Source: Clostridia bacterium | Lineage (GTDB): Bacteria > Bacillota > Clostridia > Christensenellales > Aristaeellaceae | Assembly: GCA_900754755.1 (NCBI GenBank) | Contig: CAAEEC010000233.1 | Coordinates: forward strand, 1 to 12,840 | Reading direction: 5' to 3' | DNA: 12,840 bases | Shown: piece by piece, positions 6,954-12,840 of the stretch | Position numbering within the stretch: the stretch's first letter is position 1 | Layout: the number at the start of each line of letters is the position of its first letter | Notes under the pieces: model-generated | What the model saw: the letters and a program-made list of their open reading frames with translations, nothing else | What the model was told of the DNA's origin: nothing | The model's database searches: none | Program-made: the position numbers and the translations under genes

Positions 6954-6978
6954 AAGCGGCAAACGCCGCTTCTATTTT
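6954..6978 (+). terminator. Rho-independent terminator after the MFS gene
   Basis: AAGCGGC (6954-6960) and GCCGCTT (6965-6971) form a perfect 7-base-pair stem with a four-base AAAC loop. It is followed by TCTATTTT, a slightly interrupted T-run. It begins 21 bases after the transporter stop codon and ends just before the next promoter, so it fits as the boundary between the two transcription units. Confidence 0.75.
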
Positions 6979-6987
6979 AACCCAGTA

Positions 6988-6998
6988 TATGGTATAAT
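6988..6998 (+). promoter_or_regulatory. Extended -10 promoter of the spoIIID operon
   Basis: TATGGTATAAT matches the extended -10 consensus (TRTGNTATAAT) exactly, with TATAAT at 6993-6998. The region 17 bases upstream shows no good -35 box, which is normal for this class. It lies about 80 bases before the spoIIID start. A sporulation sigma factor could also act here, but I did not find a convincing second promoter. Confidence 0.65.
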
Positions 6999-7076
6999 AA
7001 AAGCAAGGGGCGCGCACTAATCTTCGCCGGCCCTTTCGCATAGCCTGTAGAGAATCGCTGTGCGGGAGGGATGCCC

Positions 7077-7337
7077 TTGAAGCGCGAGATCTACATTCGG
7101 GTAACGGAAGCCGCCGAATACATCCGCGCGACCGGTGCCACCGTGCGCGTTTGCGCAAAACGGTTTGGCGTGAGCAAGACGACCATCCACAAGGATATGC
7201 GCGAACGCCTGAAGGAAATCAGCCCCGCGCTGTACGCGCAGGTTTCCCAGGTGCTAGCAAAGAACAAGGCCGAAAGGCACATCCGCGGCGGCGAGGCCAC
7301 GCGGGAAAAATACCAGAAAACGCAGCAAGGAGCGTAG
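7077..7337 (+). CDS. spoIIID: Sporulation transcriptional regulator SpoIIID
   Basis: SpoIIID is a small DNA-binding protein that switches many mother-cell genes on or off after engulfment in endospore formers. The protein aligns along its length with Bacillus SpoIIID: an N-terminal helix ending in AAEYI, a helix-turn-helix of the form TVRVCAKRFGVSKTTIHKDM (residues 24-43 counted from the upstream ATG), then ERLKEISP and the highly conserved HIRGGEATREKY basic tail. I chose the TTG at 7077 (86 residues) over the in-frame ATG at 7071 because the GGGAGGG ribosome site (7064-7070) touches that ATG but sits at normal distance from the TTG. The MreB/Mbl-like gene follows three bases after the stop, the same neighbour as in B. 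subtilis (spoIIID-mbl), which supports orthology. Confidence 0.93.
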   Translation: MKREIYIRVTEAAEYIRATGATVRVCAKRFGVSKTTIHKDMRERLKEISPALYAQVSQVLAKNKAERHIRGGEATREKYQKTQQGA

Positions 7338-7340
7338 CCC

Positions 7341-8360
7341 ATGAACTTCAACATCGGCATCGACATTGGCACGCGCAATGTGCGCATGGCGGTGGAGGGA
7401 TACGGCGTTGCGTTCACCGCGTCCGCAGCGGTCGCGGTGCGCAAAGGGGTGGACATGCCCATCGCCATGGGCGATGAGGCGCTCGCCATGCGTGGCCGCC
7501 TGAGCGAGGGCTGCGCAGTGGCGTATCCCATTCATTCCGGCATTTGCGAAAACGAGGCGCTGTTGGGCCGGTGGTTTCTTGCCCTGTTCGAGCGCGCCCG
7601 CAGCATTGCCCATTTGCGCAAAATTCATGTGCTGGCAGGCTGTGCGGGTTGGATTGCGCGCGCGCACCGCTATGCGTTGATGCAGGCCGCGCTGGACGCG
7701 GGGGCGGATAGCGTTTCGCTCATTCGCTCTGACGCTCTGGCCGCCATTGGCGCAGGGCTGGAAGTCGCGCGCCCGGAGGCAAGCTTTGTGATCGAAGCGG
7801 GCGCTGGCGGCATGGGCGCGGCGCTTCTTTCTTTTGGCCGCACGGTGGTTTCCCGCCAGATGCCCATCGGCTTTGCGGGCGTGGATGGGGAAATCGTTGG
7901 CGCTATGCGCGCAAAAGGCGTGCGCATTGGCGAGGACGCCGCAGAGGGGGCCAAGCTGGCGCTGGCCTCGGCAAGCGGAGCTTCCAGCGGAAAACTTTCC
8001 GTTTCCACCGCGGGGTTTGACGAAAAAACGCGTTTGCCTCGCCTGGTGGATATCGAGGCAGATTTGGTCAACGCGCTCGTTGCGCCCTATGTGCGCACGC
8101 TCACTTCGCTCTGCGTGGACGCGTTGGCGCAAGCGCCCATCGAGTTGGCCGCGGATCTTGCTGCGCGCGGCGCATGCCTGGTGGGCGGCGGCGCGGAACT
8201 CTTTGGGTTGCGCGAGCACCTTGCTAGCGCGCTGGGCATCGATGTTTTTGTGCCGGATAACCCGCGCGACGCTGTCGCGCGCGGGCTGAGCGCCGCCATT
8301 GAGGCAGACGGCGCTTACGACCGCCTGATCCTGGAAAGCGACCGGGCAGATTTGCAATAA
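7341..8360 (+). CDS. Divergent MreB/Mbl-like actin homologue with eroded ATPase motifs
   Basis: The 339-residue length and the spoIIID neighbour match Mbl, an MreB-type bacterial actin that guides cell-wall synthesis under the membrane. Seen: phosphate-1 loop DIGT (8-11), the YPIHSGI region (62-68), AAIGAGL (134-140), an E-K-like block GEDAAEGAKLALASA, and the adenosine motif LVGGGAELFGL (280-290). Key catalytic positions are changed. The usual EEP before AAIGAGL is RSD (129-131), the phosphate-2 DxGGGTT is E152-A-GAGGM with both threonines lost, and the CVPSG stretch is GCAGW (101-104 region). ATP hydrolysis is therefore probably weak or absent (inference). An AAGGAG ribosome site (7327-7332) lies inside the end of spoIIID. 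It is probably a structural or sporulation-linked paralogue rather than the main MreB. Confidence 0.82.
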   Translation: MNFNIGIDIGTRNVRMAVEGYGVAFTASAAVAVRKGVDMPIAMGDEALAMRGRLSEGCAVAYPIHSGICENEALLGRWFLALFERARSIAHLRKIHVLAGCAGWIARAHRYALMQAALDAGADSVSLIRSDALAAIGAGLEVARPEASFVIEAGAGGMGAALLSFGRTVVSRQMPIGFAGVDGEIVGAMRAKGVRIGEDAAEGAKLALASASGASSGKLSVSTAGFDEKTRLPRLVDIEADLVNALVAPYVRTLTSLCVDALAQAPIELAADLAARGACLVGGGAELFGLREHLASALGIDVFVPDNPRDAVARGLSAAIEADGAYDRLILESDRADLQ

Positions 8361-8364
8361 GCGT

Positions 8365-8901
8365 ATGATTCAAAGAACCGCCGGGCAAATTTCTTACGTT
8401 TTGATTCACTCCAATTCCACCTCCCGCGTGTCGATCCACGTTGGCCCTGGCGGAGTGCGCGTGTACGCGCCCAGGCATGCGCGCTTGCGCGAAGTGGATC
8501 GCATTGTCGCTCAGCACGCGGATTGGGTGCGCGCCGAGCAGGCGCGCTTGGCCCCGCCATTATCCCCCGCCGATAAGGCGCGCCTGGCAAAACAGGCCAA
8601 GGATCGCATCTGTGAGCGCATCGCCCTGTTCGCGCCGCGTCTGGGATCGCGCTTGCCCGCGCGAGTTACCATTCGCGAGCAAAAAACGCGCTGGGGGAGC
8701 TGTTCCCGCAAGGGGAACCTGAACTTCAACTGGAAGCTGATTCGCGCGCCGCAAGAAGCGTTGGATTATGTGGTGGTGCATGAACTGTGCCATCTGTATG
8801 AATTCAACCATTCGCCCGGATTTTGGCGCATGGTGGAGAGCGTGCTTCCAGATTACGGGCAATGGAAGCGTTGGTTAGCGCAACACGGCCAAAATCTTTA
8901 A
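8365..8901 (+). CDS. YgjP-type metal-dependent hydrolase (DUF45/WLM-like)
   Basis: This 178-residue protein belongs to the YgjP/DUF45 family of small zincin-like metalloproteins; E. coli YgjP is annotated as a metal-dependent hydrolase, with UTP pyrophosphatase activity reported. Seen: the family signature TRWGSCS (W110, G111, S112, C113) and the zinc site HELCH (H139, E140, H143) with a third ligand at H149 in NHSPGFW. No signal peptide or membrane helix is present, so it should be cytoplasmic. It starts four bases after the MreB/Mbl-like stop codon with no clear ribosome site, suggesting translation coupled to the upstream gene. It is the last gene of the spoIIID operon, and its function there is unknown. 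Confidence 0.9.
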   Translation: MIQRTAGQISYVLIHSNSTSRVSIHVGPGGVRVYAPRHARLREVDRIVAQHADWVRAEQARLAPPLSPADKARLAKQAKDRICERIALFAPRLGSRLPARVTIREQKTRWGSCSRKGNLNFNWKLIRAPQEALDYVVVHELCHLYEFNHSPGFWRMVESVLPDYGQWKRWLAQHGQNL

Positions 8902-8960
8902 TATGTTTTGGTAGTTTTCTGATAAAAATTGTGCAAACACTGGAATGTGTATTGAAAATT

Positions 8961-8969
8961 TGCTATAAT
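8961..8969 (+). promoter_or_regulatory. Extended -10 promoter for the glg operon
   Basis: TGCTATAAT (TATAAT at 8964-8969) is a good extended -10 element in the 122-base gap before glgC; the -35 position 17 bases upstream (TGGAAT) is weak. Transcription would start near 8976, giving a leader of about 48 bases. Overlapping it, GTGTATT (8947-8953) and AATACAAG (8967-8974), 13 bases apart, loosely resemble a sigma-E promoter, and AAGGACAACA (8996-9005) is one base off the SpoIIID box. These overlaps are suggestive only. Confidence 0.6.
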
Positions 8970-9023
8970 ACAAGCGGGAGTTAACACTTTCTGGGAAGGA
9001 CAACAATTCGGGAGTGACAAGCC

Positions 9024-10223
9024 ATGAGAAAAAAACAATGCATTGCCATGTTGCTGGCGGGCGGGCAGGGAAGCCGTCTGGGCCTGCTTACAAAAACGGT
9101 GGCCAAGCCTGCCGTGCCCTTCGGCGGTAAGTACCGGATCATAGATTTCCCGCTGTCGAATTGCTCCAATTCGGGCATCGACGTGGTGGGCGTGCTCACG
9201 CAGTATCAGCCGCTGGAACTCAATAGCTACATTGGCTCCGGCCAGTCCTGGGATCTCGACTTGCTCAATGGCGGCGTTTTCGTGCTGCCGCCTTATATGC
9301 GCGGCGGCGGGGGGGAATGGTATCGCGGCACGGCCAATGCGATTTACCAGAACATTCCCTTTATCGAACAATACGACCCCGATTATGTGCTGATCCTCTC
9401 CGGCGACCACATTTACAAGATGGATTACAGCAAAATGCTCGCCGCGCACATCAAAAACGAAGCGGATCTCACCGTGGCCGTGCGTCCCGTGGCGTGGGAA
9501 GACGCGCCGAGCTTTGGCATCATGAACACGGATGAAACCGGCCGCATCGTTGAATTCGAGGAAAAGCCCAAGCACCCCAAGAGCAACCGCGCGTCCATGG
9601 GCGTGTATGTGTTCACCTGGCCGGTGCTCAAACGCTATCTCACGGAGGACGAAAAAAAGCCGGATTCGCAAAACGACTTCGGCAAAAACATCATTCCCAC
9701 CATGTTGGCGGACGGCCGCAAGCTGATGGCATACGCTTTTGAGGATTATTGGAAAGACGTGGGCACCATCGAAAGCTTGTGGGAAGCGCACATGGATCTG
9801 CTGGGCGAAAAGCCCGTATTCAATCTGGCGGATACGCGCTGGCGCATCTATGCGCGCAATCCCATCATGCCCCCGCACTATGTGGGGCAGGACGCGTACA
9901 TTGCCGATTCCATGGTGACGGAAGGCTGCGAAGTGTATGGTTCGGTGGAACACAGCGTACTGTTCGCGGGCGTGGTGGTGGAAAAGGGCGCGAACATTGT
10001 GGACTCGGTGATCATGCCCGGCACCGTCGTGCGCAAGGGCGCGTGCGTAACGCGCACCATCGTTTCGGAGAACTGCGTGATTGGCGAAAATTGCGTGGTC
10101 GGCGCGGCGGGCGGCCCGATTGCGCTGGTCGGCTATTCCACCCGCATACCCGCCGGCGTGCGCGTGGCGGCGGGCGAGCAGACGGATGAGGAAAAGCTCA
10201 GTGAGGAGGCGGCGCACCAATGA
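9024..10223 (+). CDS. glgC: Glucose-1-phosphate adenylyltransferase, catalytic subunit GlgC
   Basis: The 399-residue enzyme makes ADP-glucose from ATP and glucose-1-phosphate, the committed step of bacterial glycogen synthesis. Seen: the nucleotide-binding loop AGGQGSRL (12-19), [15 protein letters not shown] (28-42), the catalytic SGDH with D128, and a C-terminal left-handed beta-helix built of hexapeptide repeats (from about residue 285). The catalytic motifs are intact, unlike in the downstream GlgD. The ATG at 9024 has a GGGAGTG ribosome site (9010-9016). Its stop overlaps the glgD start by four bases (ATGA), so the two subunits are translated together; in Firmicutes GlgC and GlgD form a mixed tetramer. 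Length and motifs are normal. Confidence 0.97.
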   Translation: MRKKQCIAMLLAGGQGSRLGLLTKTVAKPAVPFGGKYRIIDFPLSNCSNSGIDVVGVLTQYQPLELNSYIGSGQSWDLDLLNGGVFVLPPYMRGGGGEWYRGTANAIYQNIPFIEQYDPDYVLILSGDHIYKMDYSKMLAAHIKNEADLTVAVRPVAWEDAPSFGIMNTDETGRIVEFEEKPKHPKSNRASMGVYVFTWPVLKRYLTEDEKKPDSQNDFGKNIIPTMLADGRKLMAYAFEDYWKDVGTIESLWEAHMDLLGEKPVFNLADTRWRIYARNPIMPPHYVGQDAYIADSMVTEGCEVYGSVEHSVLFAGVVVEKGANIVDSVIMPGTVVRKGACVTRTIVSENCVIGENCVVGAAGGPIALVGYSTRIPAGVRVAAGEQTDEEKLSEEAAHQ

Positions 10224-11356
10224 TTAACACGATGGGCATCATTTACACCACAAAGGACGACCTTACCCTGCGCGAAATGACCGCCTCGCGCGCGGTGGCG
10301 GCCCTGCCCGTGGCAGGGCGCTACAGGATGATCGATTTTGTGCTTTCCAACATGGTCAATTCCGGTGTGCGCAACGTGGGCGTGATCATGCAGAAGAATT
10401 ACCATTCATTGATGGACCACCTGGGCAGCGGCAAGGAGTGGGATTTGCACACCCGCAACGATGGCTTGCGCATTCTGCCGCCGTTCCTCACGCGCGAAAA
10501 CGTGGGCGAATATTCCGGCAATATCGACGCGCTGCGCTCCAACGCGGGTTTCCTGCGCCGCTCGCGGCAGGAATACGTCATCCTTTCGGCCAGCCACACG
10601 GTGTTCAACACCACGTATTACGATATGCTCGCCGAGCACATTCGCTCCAACGCGGATATCACGATGATGTATGTGAAGGCCCGCCCCTCCGATATCGATT
10701 ATTCCGTGGCTTCCAACGAGAGCCACGCCTTTGCGGATATCGATGAGACCGGGCGCGTGCTGGAGATCGAAGTGAACCCCAACGTGGCCAGCTATCCCAA
10801 TTATCTGATGGATGTAATTATCGTCAAACGCACGCTGCTTTTGCACCTGGTGGATCAGGCGTATTCGCACGGCATGCACGATATGAACTGCGATCTTTTG
10901 CGCCGGTACGTGCAGGCGGGGCTTTTGCGCGTGCAGGGCTATGAGTTCAAGGGGTATCACCGCCGCATCGAAACCGTGAAGAGCTATTTCGGCTTCAACA
11001 TGGACGTGATCAATTCCGATGTGCGGCAGGAACTGTTCAAGAAAAATCCCGTGTACACCAAAGTGCGCGACGAGGTGCCCGCCCGCTATTATCCGGGCGC
11101 GAAGGTGGAAAATTCCCTGGTGGCTGACGGCTGCGAAATCGCTGGCACGGTGGAAAACAGCGTGCTGTTCCGCGGCGTGAAGATCGCGCGCGGCGCGATC
11201 GTGCGCAATTCCATCATCATGCAGGATGGCGAAGTGCAGGAAAGCTGCGAACTGGAGAACGTGATCTTCGACAAGGCGGTAACCATCCGCAGCTATGGCC
11301 GTCTGATCGGTCAGCGCCAGTACCCCATTGTGATTGGGAAAAACGTAACCCTGTGA
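10220..11356 (+). CDS. glgD: Glucose-1-phosphate adenylyltransferase, regulatory subunit GlgD
   Basis: This 378-residue GlgC paralogue is the GlgD subunit, known in Firmicutes to modulate GlgC in a mixed tetramer while being poorly or not catalytic itself. Seen: the glycine-rich nucleotide loop of GlgC is absent at the N terminus ([13 protein letters not shown]), and the catalytic SGDH is SASH, with S125 in place of the Asp. The [18 protein letters not shown] block and the C-terminal beta-helix (about 290 onward) are retained. The ATG at 10220 overlaps the glgC stop and has GAGGAGG (10203-10209) upstream. A 95-base gap with a hairpin follows before glgA. The assignment rests on the paired arrangement and the lost motifs. 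Confidence 0.95.
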   Translation: MINTMGIIYTTKDDLTLREMTASRAVAALPVAGRYRMIDFVLSNMVNSGVRNVGVIMQKNYHSLMDHLGSGKEWDLHTRNDGLRILPPFLTRENVGEYSGNIDALRSNAGFLRRSRQEYVILSASHTVFNTTYYDMLAEHIRSNADITMMYVKARPSDIDYSVASNESHAFADIDETGRVLEIEVNPNVASYPNYLMDVIIVKRTLLLHLVDQAYSHGMHDMNCDLLRRYVQAGLLRVQGYEFKGYHRRIETVKSYFGFNMDVINSDVRQELFKKNPVYTKVRDEVPARYYPGAKVENSLVADGCEIAGTVENSVLFRGVKIARGAIVRNSIIMQDGEVQESCELENVIFDKAVTIRSYGRLIGQRQYPIVIGKNVTL

Positions 11357-11372
11357 GCGCGCGCCCGGTCGC

Positions 11373-11403
11373 GTGGGGGAGCGGGATGGGTTTGCTCCCC
11401 CGC
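11373..11403 (+). other. GC-rich hairpin with alternative pairing between glgD and glgA
   Basis: GGGGGAGC (11375-11382) pairs perfectly with GCTCCCCC (11394-11401), and the stem extends to 11373 and 11403 through one wobble and one further pair. The loop has 11 bases. A second fold, AGCGGG (11380-11385) with CCCGCT (11399-11404), shares the same bases and excludes the first. No T-run follows, so it is not an ordinary intrinsic terminator. It may adjust glgD/glgA mRNA stability or readthrough. Confidence 0.5.
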
Positions 11404-11451
11404 TGGGCGGCGCTTGCCACAGTCTGATTCTGCAAGTTCGGAGGTGTTCCC

Positions 11452-12780
11452 ATGAAAGTTCTGTTTGCTGCAAGCGAATGCGTCCCCTTCGTAAAGACCG
11501 GCGGATTGGCCGATGTGGTCGGCGCGCTTTCTAAGGCGCTTGTCCGCCAGGGGGTGGACGCGCGCGTGATCCTTCCGCTCTATCGCGAAATCCCGCAGAC
11601 CTATCGCGAGCAGATGGAACATTGCCTGTATTTCTATGTCAATCTGGGCTGGCGGCGGCAGTACGTCGGCATCGAAAAACTGGAATTGGGCGGCGTAACC
11701 TTCTATTTTGTCGATAACCTGCAATATTTCGACCGGCCCTATATCTACGGCTCGGGCGGGGACGAGGGCGAACGTTTCAGCTATTTTTGCCGCGCGGTGA
11801 TGGAGGCCATGCCGCAGATCGATTTTGTGCCCGATATATTGCATTGCCACGATTGGCAAACCGGCATGATCCCCGCGCTGCTGGAGGCGCAGTATCGTAC
11901 GTTGCCCCTGTACCGCAATGTGAAAACCGTGTTCACCATTCACAATTTGCGCTATCAGGGCGTGTTCCCCATCCACGAAATCGAAGAATATCTTTCGCTG
12001 GGCGATTGGGCCTATGATAACGCGCACCTGGAATTCTACGGCCAGTGCAGCTTTATGAAGGGTGGGCTGGTGTTCGCCGATAAGATCACCACCGTCAGCC
12101 CCACGTACGCCCAGGAGATCCAAACCGCCTATTACGGCGAACGGCTCGATGGGTTGCTGCGCAGCCGCGTGAATGACCTTTCCGGCGTGCTCAACGGCAT
12201 CGACACCGAAGAGTACGATCCACAGACGGATTCCGCCATTTCCGTGAACTATGGCCCGGATACCTTCGCGCAGAAGGTGCAGAACAAGCTCGCGTTGCAG
12301 CGCGAATTGGGCCTGCAAGAGGGCGAACGGATCCCGCTCATCGGCATGGTCAGCCGCCTGTCGGGCCAGAAGGGCTTCGACCTGGTGGAACGCGTGCTGG
12401 ACGAAATCCTGAAAACCGGCGCGCAACTGTGCGTGCTCGGCAAGGGCGAAGACCGGTTTGAGGACCTGTTCAACTGGGCGCAGTGGAAATATCCCACGCA
12501 ACTGGCCGCGCGCATTGAAATGAACCACGCGCTCGCGCACAAGATCTATGCGGGCAGCGATTTCTTCCTCATGCCGTCCATGTTTGAACCCTGCGGCTTG
12601 AGCCAAATGATCGCGCTGCGCTATGGCTCCCTGCCCATTACGCGCGAAACGGGCGGCCTGCGCGATACGGTGCTTTCTTATAACGAATTCACCGGCGACG
12701 GCAATGGTTTTACTTTCCTCAATTACAACGCGCACGATATGCTGCACGTGATCGAGCGCGCGGTGCGGCTCTTCCAGGCC
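11452..12780 (+). CDS. glgA: Glycogen synthase GlgA, 3'-truncated by a foreign junction
   Basis: GlgA is the ADP-glucose-using starch/glycogen synthase (GT5) that extends alpha-1,4-glucan chains. Seen from the ATG at 11452 (ribosome site GGAGG, 11440-11444): KTGGLADV with K15, the ADP-glucose-binding lysine; the CHDWQTG and TIHNLRYQG blocks; SRLSGQKG in the second Rossmann domain; and the C-terminal MFEPCGLSQ with E379, the GT-B catalytic Glu region. About 443 residues of a usual 475-480 are genuine, up to ERAVRLFQ near 12777. The frame remains open to 12840, but the last 20 or so codons do not resemble GlgA and read as Alu repeat. The real end, with the usual DFSW-type motif, is therefore missing from this sequence. 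It completes the glgC-glgD-glgA operon. Confidence 0.93.
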
Positions 12781-12840
12781 ACACTCTATTGCCAGGCTAA
12801 GGCGCAGTGGCACAATCTTGGCTCACCGCAACCTTCGCCT
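12781..12840. repeat. Alu-like primate SINE fragment at the window end
   Basis: The final 60 bases match the antisense-oriented human Alu consensus. Typical Alu blocks are visible in order: CTCT.TTGCC.AGGCT (about 12784-12798), GCAGTGGC (12804-12811), ATCTTGGCTCAC (about 12814-12825) and GCAACCT.CGCCT to the end. From the remembered consensus I count about 46 of 58 positions shared, and the part from 12804 onward is nearly exact, with differences mostly at CpG sites as in aged Alu copies. Bacteria do not carry Alu, so host DNA joined during library making or assembly is the likely explanation. The breakpoint lies near 12775-12783, where CCAGGC occurs on both sides. Confidence 0.85.

Noticed and set aside
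7140..7160. Further TTTGCGCAAA palindrome, like that in the MFS promoter
   Set aside because: It is inside spoIIID coding sequence and explained by codon choice; a similar copy near 7604 is likewise coding.
7254..8357. A 367-codon minus-strand frame opposite the MreB/Mbl-like gene
   Set aside because: Antisense shadow. The plus-strand protein has clear actin-family motifs and operon spacing.
8889..8911. CCAAAA/TTTTGG inverted repeat at the end of the YgjP-type gene, considered as a terminator
   Set aside because: The stem is only six AT-rich pairs with an 11-base loop, too weak to call, though TAGTTTT follows it.
8898..10220. A 440-codon open frame on the minus strand, opposite glgC
   Set aside because: It lies antisense to an unambiguous glgC and is rich in His, Ala and Arg, the usual product of reading GC-rich codons backwards. 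It has no recognisable domain.
10406..11473. A 355-codon minus-strand frame opposite glgD
   Set aside because: Shadow of glgD with low-information composition and no ribosome site.
11311..12813. A 500-codon open frame on the minus strand, opposite glgA
   Set aside because: It is a shadow of glgA with skewed His/Ala/Arg composition, and its proposed start falls in the Alu-like tail. No domain is recognisable.

Overview
This 12.8 kb stretch looks like chromosomal DNA from a GC-rich, anaerobic, gut-type member of the Clostridia (Firmicutes). The evidence is a SpoIIID-type sporulation regulator directly followed by an MreB/Mbl-type gene, the paired GlgC/GlgD form of ADP-glucose pyrophosphorylase typical of Firmicutes, an oxygen-sensitive radical-SAM sulfatase-maturase homologue, and a cytoplasmic GH95 fucosidase. 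The last 60 or so bases do not belong to this genome: they read as primate Alu repeat, so the window probably ends in a host-bacterial assembly chimera from a human-associated metagenome.

Layout. (1) Bases 34-5391, minus strand, transcribed right to left from a promoter near 5512-5540: GH95 alpha-L-fucosidase, an anSME-like radical SAM enzyme that overlaps it by 14 bases, a small AT-richer DUF5713-type gene, a FucU/RbsD-family fucose mutarotase and a Gfo/Idh/MocA oxidoreductase. (2) Bases 5392-5714: a divergent control region with a near-consensus promoter on each strand and several small palindromes. (3) Bases 5715-6932, plus strand: a single MFS transporter with its own promoter and a terminator. 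(4) Bases 7077-8901: spoIIID, a divergent MreB/Mbl-like gene and a YgjP-type (DUF45) metalloprotein, spaced 3-4 bases apart as one operon behind an extended -10 promoter. (5) Bases 9024 to the end: glgC, glgD and glgA, with glgA cut short by the Alu-like junction.

How the genes fit together. GH95 enzymes invert configuration and release beta-L-fucose. FucU-type mutarotases interconvert fucose anomers for downstream catabolism. The Gfo/Idh enzyme may act on a released sugar, and the divergent MFS protein may import the substrate or export a product. The anSME-like enzyme hints at sulfated fucosides, but no sulfatase lies in the window. The glg genes make ADP-glucose and polymerise it to glycogen. 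In Bacillus subtilis the glg operon is sporulation-linked, so its place beside spoIIID is suggestive but unproven.

The most noteworthy items are the MreB/Mbl homologue with its ATPase motifs eroded beside spoIIID, the Alu-like chimeric end that truncates glgA, and the fucosidase/sulfatase-maturase overlap without a sulfatase.
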